Notes: generated by a model from the letters alone, not told the origin. 64,000 bases of DNA from Azoarcus sp. DD4 (GCF_006496635.1 NZ_CP022958.1:2914001-2978000), one strand, 5' to 3'; positions 41,081-52,556 are shown, numbered from the stretch's first letter. Numbers and translations: made by a program.

Positions 41081-41922
41081 GCGATCGAATGTTCCAGATC
41101 GAAGCCGGCACCGTCATCCATACCAAGCACCTGCACCAGCCACGGCATCATGGCTTCGAGCCGTTCGGGCAACACCCAGGGCGGATTCACGATGAAAAGA
41201 CCGCTGCCGAACATGCCGAAGCCGTCCGGCGAAGGCTGCCGGACCGCCAGACGGAGATCCAGCCAGCTCTCGGCCCCCAGCCCCGCCAGGCGTTCCGGCA
41301 GTTGGCGGGCTTCAGGCCGGGCCAGGAGCGGATACCACACCATGTAGGTGCCGCTGGCGAAACGCTTCATGGCCTCACGCACCGCATCGACCACGCGGCG
41401 ATAGTCTTCCTTCAGCTCGTAGGGCGGATCGATGAGCACGATCGCGCGTCGCGAAGGCGGCGGCAGCAAGGCCCGCAGTCCGCCGAAACCATCGGCCTTG
41501 CGTACCTGAACCCGGTCGGCTTCATTGTGGAAGGTCTGCTCCAGGGACACTGCATCGGCCGGATGCATCTCGAACAGGCGCAGGCGATCCTGGGGCCGCG
41601 CCTGCGTCATCGCCAAGGCCGGCGAACCCGGATAGAACAGCAGCCGCCCATGCGGGTTGAACTGGCGGACCGCACGGATATAAGCCTCGACCGGAGCCGG
41701 CCGGTCATCGCGCTCCCACAGCCGGCCAATACCGTCCGCGAACTCCGCATTCTTGGATGCATGTTCGCTGTCGAGCGCATAACAACCGGCACCCGCATGG
41801 GTATCGATGTAGCACCAGGGCTTGTCCTTGCGGTTGTAGTACTCGAGCAGCTCGAGCAGCACGGTGTGCTTGAGGACGTCGGCATGATTGCCGGCGTGAA
41901 AGGCGTGACGGTAGCTGAGCAT
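41077..41922 (-). CDS. rlmJ: 23S rRNA (adenine-2030-N6)-methyltransferase RlmJ
   Basis: A 281-residue methyltransferase. MLSYRHAFHAGNHADVLKH at the start is diagnostic, as are DTHAGAGCY (SAM motif I) and the DPPYE catalytic motif (VLIDPPYELKEDY). It methylates A2030 of 23S rRNA. The frame is open upstream of the homology start. Coupled to the MazG gene by an ATGA overlap. Confidence 0.95.
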   Translation of the reverse strand: MLSYRHAFHAGNHADVLKHTVLLELLEYYNRKDKPWCYIDTHAGAGCYALDSEHASKNAEFADGIGRLWERDDRPAPVEAYIRAVRQFNPHGRLLFYPGSPALAMTQARPQDRLRLFEMHPADAVSLEQTFHNEADRVQVRKADGFGGLRALLPPPSRRAIVLIDPPYELKEDYRRVVDAVREAMKRFASGTYMVWYPLLARPEARQLPERLAGLGAESWLDLRLAVRQPSPDGFGMFGSGLFIVNPPWVLPERLEAMMPWLVQVLGMDDGAGFDLEHSIA

Positions 41923-42093
41923 GTAGATCGAAGAAGACGGGCAGAATCGGCTTGCCGCAGGCGATTGCAACGATGTCGCAGCTGGCGGCAACAGGCGCAG
42001 CATGCTACCACTGCCGGCCCGCCGCGGGCACACCGCAAGCGCCAGAAGATTCATCCGCACCAAGGACTTGCCCACCTTTTGCCCCCCACTTGC

Positions 42094-42099
42094 TATGAT
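42094..42099 (+). promoter_or_regulatory. Extended -10 element upstream of the gamma-CA-like gene
   Basis: TGCTATGAT gives an extended -10 (TG-N-TATGAT) 49 bases before the start codon; no clear -35 at normal spacing. Confidence 0.5.
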
Positions 42100-42147
42100 T
42101 CCGCCCCCGGGTCACATCGGGCACGCAGAAAATCACCTGAGAGACAA

Positions 42148-42693
42148 ATGAGCATCTATGCCCTGAGAGAGCGCAGACCCCGTTTTGGCGAGGGGTGCTG
42201 GGTTGCCCACAACGCGACCGTGATCGGCCTGGTCGAGGCTGGCCGCAACGTCAACATCTGGTACAACGCGGTGATACGGGGCGACAACGACCCCATCGTG
42301 ATCGGCGACAACACCAACATCCAGGACGGCTCCATCCTCCATAACGATGAAGGCATCCCGCTGACCATCGGTTCGGACGTCACCATTGGCCACATGGTCA
42401 TGCTGCACGGCTGCACCGTCGGCGACGGTACGTTGATCGGCATCAACGCGGTTGTTCTCAACAACGCAGTAATCGGCAAGCATTGCATCATTGGTGCCAA
42501 TGCCCTGATTCCCGAAGGCAAAGTGATTCCGGACCGCTCCTTGGTCGTCGGTTCGCCCGGCCGCGTGATCCGCGAACTCACCGACGCCGAGATCGCCGAC
42601 ATCAAGCGCAATGCGCAGCACTATGTGGATAACGCCCGGCAATACGAAGCCGAACTCCGGCCGCTCGACCCGACCGAGGTGCTCGGCACCTGA
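42148..42693 (+). CDS. Gamma-carbonic anhydrase family protein (YrdA-like)
   Basis: A 181-residue left-handed beta-helix protein with hexapeptide repeats (NVNIWYNAVIRGDND, IVIGDNTNIQDG, TIGSDVTIGHMVMLHG). Metal ligands are expected at His65, His82 and His87-like positions in HNDE, GHMVMLHG. Family members include carbonic anhydrases, PaaY and YrdA, many without proven activity. GAGAG serves as the ribosome site. Confidence 0.92.
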   Translation: MSIYALRERRPRFGEGCWVAHNATVIGLVEAGRNVNIWYNAVIRGDNDPIVIGDNTNIQDGSILHNDEGIPLTIGSDVTIGHMVMLHGCTVGDGTLIGINAVVLNNAVIGKHCIIGANALIPEGKVIPDRSLVVGSPGRVIRELTDAEIADIKRNAQHYVDNARQYEAELRPLDPTEVLGT

Positions 42694-42794
42694 TTCGCTG
42701 TGGCTTTCGTATCACACCCGCTTACACCTCACCGGTCCGATACCAAGGCCGATACGGTATAAAGCTGCCGCATCAGTGCCGTTCCTCAATCGTC

Positions 42795-43511
42795 ATGACC
42801 CGCAGACCCCAAAAAAGACTTTCCAGCGTACTCGTTGCCGTCTTGCTTGCCGGTGTGGCGTGGTCCACACATGCAGCCGAAACGCCTTCGGCAGCCACCG
42901 CGTCAATCGAGCTTTCCGCTGACGCCAGCCGCCCTGCAGCGAACGACCTTATCGTTGCCATCCTGTACGTGGAACAGGCAGGAACGGACGCTGCAGCCCT
43001 GGCCCGTCAGGTCAATCGCAATGTGGCGGCAGCATTCGATGTTGCCCGCCCCTATACGGACATCAAAGCCCAGTCTGCCGGTACGAGCACCTGGCCGGTC
43101 TACGGCAAGAACAGCAGCAGCGGGAAGATCGACGGCTGGCGCATGCGCGCCGAGGTGCGCCTCGAAGGTCGCAACCTCGCCGCGATGTCCGAACTGATCG
43201 GCAAGCTGCAGGCCACGCTCGCGCTGGCACAGGTGAACATGCAGCCGGCACCCGACACGCGCCGCAAGGTACTGGACGAAGCCACGGTGGATGCCATTCG
43301 TGCTTTCGAACAGCGCGCGGCACTGGTCTCGAGCACGCTGGGCAAGCGTTACCGTATACGCCAGCTCAACGTCGCCGAGAGCGGGCATCGACCGATCTAC
43401 ACCCGCATGCGTGCGGCGCCGATGATGGCGGAAGCAGCGCCTGCCCCACTCGAAGCCGGCGAAACCGATGTAAGCGTAACGATCAGCGGCAGCATCGAGC
43501 TGATTGACTGA
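42795..43511 (+). CDS. SIMPL domain (DUF541/YggE-like) periplasmic protein
   Basis: A 238-residue protein with a signal peptide (about 1-27, cleavage after THA) and one SIMPL domain with its conserved middle segment (IDGWRMRAEVRLEGRNLAAMSELIGKL) and VSVTISGSIEL at the end. Related to E. coli YggE, which is linked to oxidative stress. Followed closely by a MliC-like gene. Confidence 0.9.
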   Translation: MTRRPQKRLSSVLVAVLLAGVAWSTHAAETPSAATASIELSADASRPAANDLIVAILYVEQAGTDAAALARQVNRNVAAAFDVARPYTDIKAQSAGTSTWPVYGKNSSSGKIDGWRMRAEVRLEGRNLAAMSELIGKLQATLALAQVNMQPAPDTRRKVLDEATVDAIRAFEQRAALVSSTLGKRYRIRQLNVAESGHRPIYTRMRAAPMMAEAAPAPLEAGETDVSVTISGSIELID

Positions 43512-43530
43512 ATCCCTTTCTCAGAAAAAC

Positions 43531-43857
43531 ATGCCCAGAACCCTACGTATTCTCGCTGCGGCGCTTCTCGCCACCGTCACCGCGGGGCTCGCGTCCACCG
43601 CCTGGACGCGCGAAGGCGCTGCAATCGACAACTACAGTTGCCGCAACGGCGAACGCTTTGCCGTCGAACATCACACCAACCATATCCGTCTGCGTACCGG
43701 TGCCGGAATCTTCGCCCTAACTTCGGTTCCCGCCTCTCGCGGCGACAAGTACACGGACGGCCAGACCGTGTTCTGGGACAACGGCACCGACGCCATCCTC
43801 GAGCGGGCTGGCCTGCCTGCGGCAAACGGTTGCATGCGGGAAGCCACCCGCTCCTGA
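43531..43857 (+). CDS. MliC-family lysozyme-inhibitor-like secreted protein
   Basis: A 108-residue protein with a signal peptide (about 1-27). The small barrel has YSCRNGERFAVEHHTNHIRLR and SRGDKYTDGQTVFWDNGTDAILE, echoing the YxCxxG and SGxxYxxxxxxxWxKG pattern of MliC/PliC lysozyme inhibitors, with two Cys likely paired. It may protect peptidoglycan from lysozyme. Weak conservation leaves the name provisional. Confidence 0.75.
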   Translation: MPRTLRILAAALLATVTAGLASTAWTREGAAIDNYSCRNGERFAVEHHTNHIRLRTGAGIFALTSVPASRGDKYTDGQTVFWDNGTDAILERAGLPAANGCMREATRS

Positions 43858-43946
43858 CTCAAAATCCAATTGGCATGGCGTCTTCCGTGGCGCCGTGGAT
43901 GACCACCGGGTGGACGCCAACGATGGGATCGCCTATCTTTGCGCCC

Positions 43947-44522
43947 ATGCTGAATTCGATCGCGTCAATCCGTTCGCATGGCCATGTGCGCACCCGCGCC
44001 AGCTTGGCCGCAGTGACAATTAGCCTGCTGATCTCGGCTTGCGGAACACTCCCACCGCCGCGGTTCGAGCCAACTCCCGCGCAGCCCCCAACGCCAGCCA
44101 CACAGCCCACACGCAATTACTTCACGCTCGAAGATCCGGCTCACACCCAGGAAATGGTCGTCTTCGCACTCGGCCTGCTCGACACCGGCTATCGTTTCGG
44201 TGGACGCAATCCGGAGGCGGGCCTGGATTGCAGCGGGATGGTCAGCTACATCGTCGAGCAGATCAGCGGCCAGCGCCTGCCTCACAACGCGGCGCAGATC
44301 GCCGATCGAACGCGACCGATCGACATAGACGAACTCGCTCCGGGCGATCTGGTGTTCTTCAACACCATGCGGCGCCGTCATTCGCACATGGGCATCTACA
44401 TCGGCGACGGCCGCTTCGTCCATGCGCCGTCGAGCCGTGGCAGCGTCCGTATCGAAAAGCTGAACAGCCCCTATTTCGCGCCCCGCATCGACGGCGCCCG
44501 CCGCCTCCTCGCAAGCAACTGA
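43947..44522 (+). CDS. NlpC/P60-family lipoprotein endopeptidase
   Basis: A 191-residue lipoprotein (LLISAC, lipid Cys32), a Pro/Thr-rich linker, then an NlpC/P60 domain with nucleophile Cys95 (LDCSGMV), catalytic His147 (HSHMGIY) and the third polar residue after GDGRFVHAPS. It should cleave D-Glu-diaminopimelate or similar stem-peptide bonds. An upstream Met at about 43938 is possible; the one used fits the signal peptide. Confidence 0.92.
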   Translation: MLNSIASIRSHGHVRTRASLAAVTISLLISACGTLPPPRFEPTPAQPPTPATQPTRNYFTLEDPAHTQEMVVFALGLLDTGYRFGGRNPEAGLDCSGMVSYIVEQISGQRLPHNAAQIADRTRPIDIDELAPGDLVFFNTMRRRHSHMGIYIGDGRFVHAPSSRGSVRIEKLNSPYFAPRIDGARRLLASN

Positions 44523-44618
44523 GGCCCCGAAAGTTGGGGTTTGTTCCGACTTGCTTCCGCTCCGTCAACTATCTAACTTGAAGGAGCCGATCGTTGTTTT
44601 TCCGGAGGAGGAAGAGAC

Positions 44619-45053
44619 ATGCCGATGCGCAAGATTGGAGACGTGGTAAAGGGACAGAAGATCCTGACGACCGATGAAGACATGACCGTACTGGAAGCTT
44701 CGCGCAGGATGACGGACTTGCGGGTGGGTTCGATCATGATCGTCGAAGACGGTCGCCTGCACGGGATATTCACCGAGCGCGACGCCTTGGTGCGGGTGAT
44801 CGCATCCGGCCGCGACCCTTGTCGCACCAAGCTGTCTGAGGTGATGACCCGCGATCCGCAGACCATCTCGCCCGACAAGCCGCTTGGTCACGCAATGCAT
44901 CTGATGTACGACGGGGGCTTCCGTCACGTACCGGTGGTTGACGGCAACGGTAGGCCGATGGGCATGATCTCGGCGCGCGATGCGCTGGGACCCGAAATGG
45001 TTGCTTTCGAGGAAGAGCTCGAACAGCGGGAGTTGATTACCGAACTGCTCTGA
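44619..45053 (+). CDS. Two-CBS-domain protein
   Basis: A 144-residue protein with two tandem CBS motifs (about 10-65 and 75-135), including GSIMIVEDGRLHGIFTERDALVRVI and FRHVPVVDGNGRPMGMISARDAL. Such stand-alone pairs bind adenine nucleotides as energy sensors. A strong ribosome site (GGAGGAAG) precedes the ATG. A terminator follows at 45092. Confidence 0.93.
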   Translation: MPMRKIGDVVKGQKILTTDEDMTVLEASRRMTDLRVGSIMIVEDGRLHGIFTERDALVRVIASGRDPCRTKLSEVMTRDPQTISPDKPLGHAMHLMYDGGFRHVPVVDGNGRPMGMISARDALGPEMVAFEEELEQRELITELL

Positions 45054-45091
45054 ATCGCGTCATACAGCAAACAAGAGATCGCAGTGAATTG

Positions 45092-45114
45092 AAGCCGGCC
45101 TCATGCCGGCTTTT
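45092..45114 (+). terminator. Intrinsic terminator after the CBS gene
   Basis: AAGCCGGC (45092-45099) and its complement (45105-45112) with a 5-base loop, then T4. Confidence 0.9.
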
Positions 45115-45175
45115 ATATATCCAACGCCGGCCAACAAAGCGACGCGGGTCCTCAGAGCGGGCTCGCAAGCGCCGC

Positions 45176-45451
45176 TCAATGCCGCTGGGGGATCTGCACG
45201 AAGATCTCGTTGGGCTTGGTCAGACCGAGCTCGAAGCGGGCGCGCTCCTCGATCGCTTCGTTGCCCGACTTGAGGTCACGCACCTCGGCATCCAGTCCGG
45301 CATTCCTGTTTTCAAGGCGCGTATTCTCCTCCCGCTGTTCGTGCAGCTTGCGATCGACCTCCCAGACGCGCAACCAGCCGCCCTTACCCAGCCAGAGCGG
45401 GTACTGCAACACGACGACCAGTGCGAGGAGAATGATTACAGGCCAGCGCAT
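45176..45451 (-). CDS. ftsB: Cell division protein FtsB
   Basis: A 91-residue bitopic protein: short N-terminus, one membrane helix (VIILLALVVVLQYPLWLG), then a coiled coil (EVDRKLHEQREENTRLENRNAGLDAEV) and a C-terminal domain with EERARFELGLTKPNEIFVQIP. With FtsL and FtsQ it activates septal peptidoglycan synthesis. It follows eno, as is usual in betaproteobacteria. Confidence 0.95.
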   Translation of the reverse strand: MRWPVIILLALVVVLQYPLWLGKGGWLRVWEVDRKLHEQREENTRLENRNAGLDAEVRDLKSGNEAIEERARFELGLTKPNEIFVQIPQRH

Positions 45452-45488
45452 GACACGGGGAAGACCTCGAACAAGGACAACGATAACA

Positions 45489-45523
45489 ATCGAAAGGCCG
45501 GCGGAGTCCGTCGGCCTTTCGAT
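45489..45523 (-). terminator. Intrinsic terminator-like hairpin between eno and ftsB
   Basis: A perfect 12-base inverted repeat (45489-45500 with 45512-45523, loop of 11) sits 30 bases after eno. The tail on the minus strand (TGTTATCG) is only moderately T-rich, so some read-through into ftsB is expected. Confidence 0.6.
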
Positions 45524-45552
45524 TTCAGCGGTACTGCGGCGCCTTAGCGCAA

Positions 45553-46842
45553 TCAGCGCGCGCGCAGATTATAGAAGGCACGCTTGCCCGGGTAGCTGAC
45601 GGTGTTGCCGAGATCTTCCTCGATGCGTAGCAGCTGGTTGTACTTCGAGATGCGATCCGAGCGCGACAGCGAACCGGTCTTGATCTGCATGGCGTTCAGG
45701 CCCACCGCGATGTCGGCGATGGTGGAGTCCTCGGTTTCGCCCGAGCGGTGCGAGATCACCGCGGTGTAGCCGGCGCGCTTGGCCATTTCGACCGCGGCGA
45801 AGGTTTCCGACAGGGTACCGATCTGGTTGATCTTGATCAGGATCGAGTTCGCCACGCCCTGGTCGATGCCCTGCTCGAGGATCTTGGTGTTGGTGACGAA
45901 GAGGTCGTCGCCCACCAGCTGGATCTTCTTGCCGAGGCGGTCGGTCAGGTGCTTCCAGCCCGCCCAGTCACCTTCGGCCATGCCGTCCTCGATCGAAACG
46001 ATCGGGAACTTGTCGGCCAGCGTGGCGAGGTAGTCGGTGAAGCCTTCGGAGCTCAGGCTGAGGCCCTCGCCCTTGAGTTCGTACTTGCCGTTCTTGTAGA
46101 ACTCAGAAGCGGCACAGTCCAGCGCCAGCAGCACGTCGCGGCCCGGCTCGTAGCCGGCGGCGGCGATGGCTTCCTGGATCAGGTTGAGCGCTTCTTCGGT
46201 ACCCGCGACGTTGGGGGCGAAGCCGCCTTCATCGCCGACGGTGGTCGGGTAGCCCTTCTTGTCGGTGATCTTCTTCAGGTGATGGAAGATCTCGGCGCCA
46301 CAGCGCAGCGCTTCGCGGAAGCTGCCCATGCTGACCGGCATGATCATGCATTCCTGGATGTCGAGGCTGTTGTTGGCGTGCTCGCCGCCGTTGATGACGT
46401 TCATCATCGGCACCGGCATGGCCATCGGGCCCGATCCGCCGAAGTAGCGGTACAGCGGCAGGCCGGCCTCTTCAGCGGCAGCCTTGGCCACCGCCATCGA
46501 CACCGCCAGGGTGGCGTTGGCGCCGAGGCGCGACTTGTTTTCGGTGCCGTCGAGTTCGATCAGGGTACGGTCGATGAAGGCCTGCTCTTCGGCGTCGAGG
46601 CCGATGATGGCTTCCGAGATTTCGGTGTTCACGTTCTCGACCGCACGCAGCACGCCCTTGCCGAGGAAGCGGGCGGCGTCGCCGTCACGCAGCTCGATGG
46701 CTTCGCGCGAACCGGTGGAGGCGCCGGACGGCACTGCGGCACGGCCCATCACACCGGATTCCAGCAGCACGTCGGCTTCGACAGTGGGGTTGCCGCGGGA
46801 GTCCAGAATCTCGCGGGCGATCACGTCAACGATTGCACTCAT
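45553..46842 (-). CDS. eno: Enolase
   Basis: A 429-residue enolase: SAIVDVIAREILDSRGNPTVEADV start, PSGASTGSREAIELRDGD, catalytic Lys and Glu in the SIEDGMAEGDW region, and SHRSGETEDSTIADIAVG. It interconverts 2-phosphoglycerate and phosphoenolpyruvate and is a degradosome component in some species. PEP also feeds the KdsA reaction encoded upstream. ACAGGAA is the ribosome site. Confidence 0.98.
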   Translation of the reverse strand: MSAIVDVIAREILDSRGNPTVEADVLLESGVMGRAAVPSGASTGSREAIELRDGDAARFLGKGVLRAVENVNTEISEAIIGLDAEEQAFIDRTLIELDGTENKSRLGANATLAVSMAVAKAAAEEAGLPLYRYFGGSGPMAMPVPMMNVINGGEHANNSLDIQECMIMPVSMGSFREALRCGAEIFHHLKKITDKKGYPTTVGDEGGFAPNVAGTEEALNLIQEAIAAAGYEPGRDVLLALDCAASEFYKNGKYELKGEGLSLSSEGFTDYLATLADKFPIVSIEDGMAEGDWAGWKHLTDRLGKKIQLVGDDLFVTNTKILEQGIDQGVANSILIKINQIGTLSETFAAVEMAKRAGYTAVISHRSGETEDSTIADIAVGLNAMQIKTGSLSRSDRISKYNQLLRIEEDLGNTVSYPGKRAFYNLRAR

Positions 46843-46938
46843 GATTGTTCCTGTTTCGGTTACGGATTTGAATCGGAAAAACAATACTGTACGGATGAAG
46901 GCACAAGCTTCTCCCGCTGCTTCCTTGATCGCCCCCGA

Positions 46939-47778
46939 TCAGGGAGCCGTTTCGAGGAAACCGTGCGACTTCACCAGCGCGTCGATGTCCTTCAAGGTTT
47001 TCAGCAAAGCCTTCATCTTCGGCAACGGCCAGGCGTTGGGGCCGTCCGACAATGCCTTGGCCGGATCGGGATGCGTTTCCATGAAGAGACCGGAAATGCC
47101 GACGGCCACCGCGGCACGCGCCAGTACTGGCACGAATTCGCGCTGCCCGCCCGAAGCCGTCCCCTGCCCGCCCGGCAGCTGTACCGAATGGGTGGCGTCG
47201 AAGACCACCGGGCAAGCGGTCTCCCGCATGATCGCCAGCGAGCGCATGTCGGAGACGAGGTTGTTGTAACCGAACGAAGCGCCGCGCTCGCATACCATGA
47301 TGGTGTCGGCGCCGCCATTCGCTTCCTTCGCCTTGTCGACCACGTTCTTCATGTCGCCCGGGGCGAGGAACTGGCCCTTCTTGATGTTCACCGGTTTGCC
47401 GCTGGCGGCCACCGCATGAATGAAGTCGGTCTGGCGACACAGGAAGGCCGGCGTCTGCAGCACGTCGACAACCGCCGCGACCGCCTCGATCTCCTCGATT
47501 GCATGCACGTCGGTCAGGACGGGTACGCCAAGCTGCTTGCGGACGTCCGCGAGTATGTCCAGACCCTTCTCCATGCCCATGCCGCGGTAGGACTTGCCCG
47601 AGCTGCGGTTGGCCTTGTCGTAGGACGACTTGTAGATGAAGGGAATGCCGAGCTCGGCGCAGATCTCCTTGAGCGCACCGGCGGTCTCGAAGGCCATCTC
47701 GCGCGACTCGATGACGCAGGGACCGGCGATCAGGAAAACCGGCTTGTCGATACCGACTTCGAATCCGCACAATTTCAT
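46939..47778 (-). CDS. kdsA: 3-deoxy-8-phosphooctulonate synthase KdsA
   Basis: A 279-residue KDO8P synthase. Start MKLCGFEVGIDKPVFLIAGPCVIES, then YKSSYDKANRSS, FLCRQTDFIHAVA, NIKKGQFLAP and VFDATHSVQLPGGQG. It condenses PEP with arabinose-5-phosphate for the KDO of lipopolysaccharide. Cys in IAGPCVIES is shared with many KdsA; the lack of a strong metal set was not examined further. AAGGAGC precedes the ATG; 11 bases after pyrG. Confidence 0.97.
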   Translation of the reverse strand: MKLCGFEVGIDKPVFLIAGPCVIESREMAFETAGALKEICAELGIPFIYKSSYDKANRSSGKSYRGMGMEKGLDILADVRKQLGVPVLTDVHAIEEIEAVAAVVDVLQTPAFLCRQTDFIHAVAASGKPVNIKKGQFLAPGDMKNVVDKAKEANGGADTIMVCERGASFGYNNLVSDMRSLAIMRETACPVVFDATHSVQLPGGQGTASGGQREFVPVLARAAVAVGISGLFMETHPDPAKALSDGPNAWPLPKMKALLKTLKDIDALVKSHGFLETAP

Positions 47779-47789
47779 GGCGCGCTCCT

Positions 47790-49430
47790 TCAAGCCTTGA
47801 CCGCCACTCGACGGGCGATCGCCGCCTTCACGTAGGCGGTGAACAGCGGATGGCCCTTGCGCGGGTTCGAGGTGAACTCCGGGTGGAACTGGCAGCCGAC
47901 GAACCATGGATGGACCTCGGCGGGCAGTTCGACCATTTCGCACAAATCGGTGACCGGCGCACGGCCCGACACCACCAGCCCCTTCTCTTCCAGCTTGGCG
48001 AGCAGCGTGTTGTTCACCTCGTAGCGGTGACGGTGACGTTCCATGATCTCGCCTGCGCCGTAGACCTCGCGCGCCAGAGAACCGTCGGCGAGCTTGCAGA
48101 CCTGGCCACCCAGACGCATGGTGCCGCCGAGATCGGAATCCTCGCTGCGTTTCTCGACCTTGCCGCTGCGGTCGGCCCATTCGGTGATCAGGCCGATCAC
48201 CGGATACGGCGTGTCGCGCTCGAACTCGGTCGAGTGGGCTTCGGTCATGCCCGCGACGTCGCGGGCGAACTCGACCACGGCGAGCTGCATGCCGAGGCAG
48301 ATGCCGAGATAAGGCACCTTGTTCTCGCGCGCATAGCGGATTGCAGCGATCTTGCCCTCGGTGCCGCGCTTGCCGAAGCCGCCCGGCACCAGGATGGCGT
48401 CCATCTTGTCGAGCACGCCGCAGCCGCTACGCTCGATCTCTTCGGAGTCGAGATAGTGGATGTTCACCTTGGATTCGGTGTGCATGCCGGCATGGTTGAG
48501 CGCCTCGATCAGCGACTTGTAGGACTCGGTCAGATCGACGTACTTGCCGACGAAGGCGATATCCACCGACTGCTTCGGGTTTTCCAGCGCGCGGATGAGG
48601 TTTTCCCACACCGAGAGGTCGGCCGCGCGGGCGAGGATGCCCAGCTTGTGGCAGACGATCTCGTCCAGCATCTGGTCGTGCAGCTGGCCGGGGATCTTGT
48701 AGATGGAGTCGGCATCGAGACACTCGATCACCGCTTCCGGCATCACGTTGCAGAACAGCGCGATCTTGCGGCGTTCGTCGGCCGGAATGGAGCGGTCGGC
48801 ACGGCACAGCAGGATGTCGGGCTGGATGCCGATCTCGCGCAGCTCCTTGACCGAATGCTGGGTCGGCTTGGTCTTGAGTTCGCCGGCGGTCGGGATATAG
48901 GGCAGCAGCGTGAGATGGATGAAACAGGTGGCGTTGCGGCCTTCCTCGATGCCCATCTGACGGATGGCTTCGAGGAAGGGCAGCGATTCGATGTCGCCCA
49001 CCGTGCCGCCGACCTCGACGATGGCAACGTCCGCGCCTTCGGCGCCGCGCTTGACGTAGCTCTTGATCTCGTCGGTGATGTGCGGGATGACCTGCACCGT
49101 CTTGCCGAGGTATTCGCCGCGCCGCTCCTTCTTGATCACCGCCTCGTAGATCTGGCCGGTGGTGAAGTTGTTGCGCTTGCTCATCTTGGCGCTGGTGAAA
49201 CGCTCGTAGTGGCCGAGGTCGAGGTCGGTTTCGGCGCCGTCCTCGGTGACGAAGACCTCACCGTGCTGGAAGGGGCTCATGGTGCCCGGATCGACGTTGA
49301 TGTACGGATCCAGTTTGAGGTGGGTCACCTTGATGCCGCGGGATTCGAGAATGGCCCCGAGCGAGGCCGCCGCGATGCCTTTGCCCAGGGAGGACACGAC
49401 ACCGCCGGTAACGAAGACGTATTTGGTCAT
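47790..49430 (-). CDS. pyrG: CTP synthase
   Basis: A 546-residue enzyme with the N-terminal synthase (MTKYVFVTGGVVSSLGKGIAAASLG, GTVGDIESLPFLEAIRQ) and C-terminal class I glutamine amidotransferase (PYLGICLGMQLAVVEFARDV with catalytic Cys, FHPEFTS with His and Glu). It aminates UTP to CTP with glutamine-derived ammonia. Lead gene of pyrG-kdsA-eno-ftsB. Confidence 0.98.
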   Translation of the reverse strand: MTKYVFVTGGVVSSLGKGIAAASLGAILESRGIKVTHLKLDPYINVDPGTMSPFQHGEVFVTEDGAETDLDLGHYERFTSAKMSKRNNFTTGQIYEAVIKKERRGEYLGKTVQVIPHITDEIKSYVKRGAEGADVAIVEVGGTVGDIESLPFLEAIRQMGIEEGRNATCFIHLTLLPYIPTAGELKTKPTQHSVKELREIGIQPDILLCRADRSIPADERRKIALFCNVMPEAVIECLDADSIYKIPGQLHDQMLDEIVCHKLGILARAADLSVWENLIRALENPKQSVDIAFVGKYVDLTESYKSLIEALNHAGMHTESKVNIHYLDSEEIERSGCGVLDKMDAILVPGGFGKRGTEGKIAAIRYARENKVPYLGICLGMQLAVVEFARDVAGMTEAHSTEFERDTPYPVIGLITEWADRSGKVEKRSEDSDLGGTMRLGGQVCKLADGSLAREVYGAGEIMERHRHRYEVNNTLLAKLEEKGLVVSGRAPVTDLCEMVELPAEVHPWFVGCQFHPEFTSNPRKGHPLFTAYVKAAIARRVAVKA

Positions 49431-49534
49431 GGGAACTGTGCTGCGGGAAAGCGCGATGATAACCGATCACCCCCCGCAGCCGGAAGCGCGCCCGGCGGTT
49501 TACGCCGGTTTCGCTTTGTTTCGCAGCAATACGC

Positions 49535-50077
49535 TCAGCGGATGAAGTCGCGGCTGACGCTGCGAAAGAGGTCTGTACCCGCGCGCTGCAACCACTCGAA
49601 GGCAACCATTTCGCGGGATACGATCTCGATCCCGTGGGACCGCATGCGCGAGAACGCAAGTTCGCGATCTGCTGCCGCGCGCGAACCGCAAGCGTCCGCC
49701 ACCACGAAGACCTCCTTGCCCGCCCAGCGCAGCTCCAGCGCGCTCTGCTGTACGCAGACGTGAGCCTCGGCGCCGCAGATCACGACCTGGCGCCGGCCAT
49801 CGACCGCGGTTCCGTGCAAACTCCCCTCCCGCTGCGCCGAGAACCAGGTCTTGCCGACGTAGGCGGCGCCCACCGTTGCTGCCCTCACGGCATCGACCGT
49901 CTCGCCAAGCTTGTCGCGACAATGTTCGGTGACAACGATCGGCACCCCGACCCGCCCCGCCACGGCCGCAAGCCAGGCGCAGTTGTCGACGACGCGTTCG
50001 CCATCATCGATAGCGGGCGCTAGTCGCGCCTGCATGTCGATGACGAGCAATGTCGATGTTTCACGATTCATCAGCAT
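49535..50077 (-). CDS. Isochorismatase-like cysteine hydrolase (YcaC-type)
   Basis: A 180-residue hydrolase from ATG 50077, which has GGAGGG six bases upstream. The catalytic triad is Asp14 (LLVIDMQ), Lys76 (VGKTWFSA) and Cys108 (CGAEAHVCVQQSAL). Family members hydrolyse isochorismate, nicotinamide or related amides; this one fits the YcaC/ISOC2 branch with unclear substrate. Between pyrG and the acetoacetyl-CoA synthetase gene, same strand. Confidence 0.9.
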   Translation of the reverse strand: MLMNRETSTLLVIDMQARLAPAIDDGERVVDNCAWLAAVAGRVGVPIVVTEHCRDKLGETVDAVRAATVGAAYVGKTWFSAQREGSLHGTAVDGRRQVVICGAEAHVCVQQSALELRWAGKEVFVVADACGSRAAADRELAFSRMRSHGIEIVSREMVAFEWLQRAGTDLFRSVSRDFIR

Positions 50078-50131
50078 GATGCACCCTCCGAACATCCTTC
50101 GCCGGGCGCGCGGCCCGGCGACATAACATAT

Positions 50132-52111
<1,980 letters not shown>

Positions 52112-52148
52112 ACTGGTCTCCTCTATTGTTTAATTTATTTGATAATAG

Positions 52149-52556
52149 CTAACTCAACGCTTCGCGAAGTGTATCCGGCAACGCCACCGATTTACCAGTG
52201 GCGGTATCCATCCACACCACCTTGGCAGCACCGTCCGCGTAGAGACGATCTTCACCTTCGACGTAGAGCTCATACCAGGTCATTGCGCTCGAGCGGCCAG
52301 GCTCTCCGCCATACATCCGTACGATCACCGTCGCGGGGTAATTGACCGGCGCGTAGAAGGTGCAATCGGCATTGATGATGACCGCCCCCGTCGGCACGTC
52401 GGGTCCGACGCGGTACCCCATCCGCTCTATCCACTCCACCCGCGCCTGCTCGAAGTAGCGGAAGTAGATCGTGTTATTCACGTGACCATAGAAATCGAGA
52501 TCGCCCCAGCGTACGGCGATTCGCGTTTCGTGCAGGAACTTGCCCTTGGCCTCCAT
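52149..52556 (-). CDS. Hotdog-fold acyl-CoA thioesterase
   Basis: A 135-residue single hotdog domain with the 4-hydroxybenzoyl-CoA thioesterase/YbgC pattern RWGDLDFYGHVNNTIYFRYFEQARVEW, containing the catalytic Asp near residue 19. It likely hydrolyses short or aromatic acyl-CoAs. A perfect palindromic operator lies just upstream (52593-52614), shared with the divergent ETF-QO gene. Confidence 0.92.
   Translation of the reverse strand: MEAKGKFLHETRIAVRWGDLDFYGHVNNTIYFRYFEQARVEWIERMGYRVGPDVPTGAVIINADCTFYAPVNYPATVIVRMYGGEPGRSSAMTWYELYVEGEDRLYADGAAKVVWMDTATGKSVALPDTLREALS

Noticed and set aside
50101..50120. GC-rich hairpin between the isochorismatase-like and acetoacetyl-CoA synthetase genes
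   Set aside because: No T-run follows on the minus strand, so it does not qualify as an intrinsic terminator.
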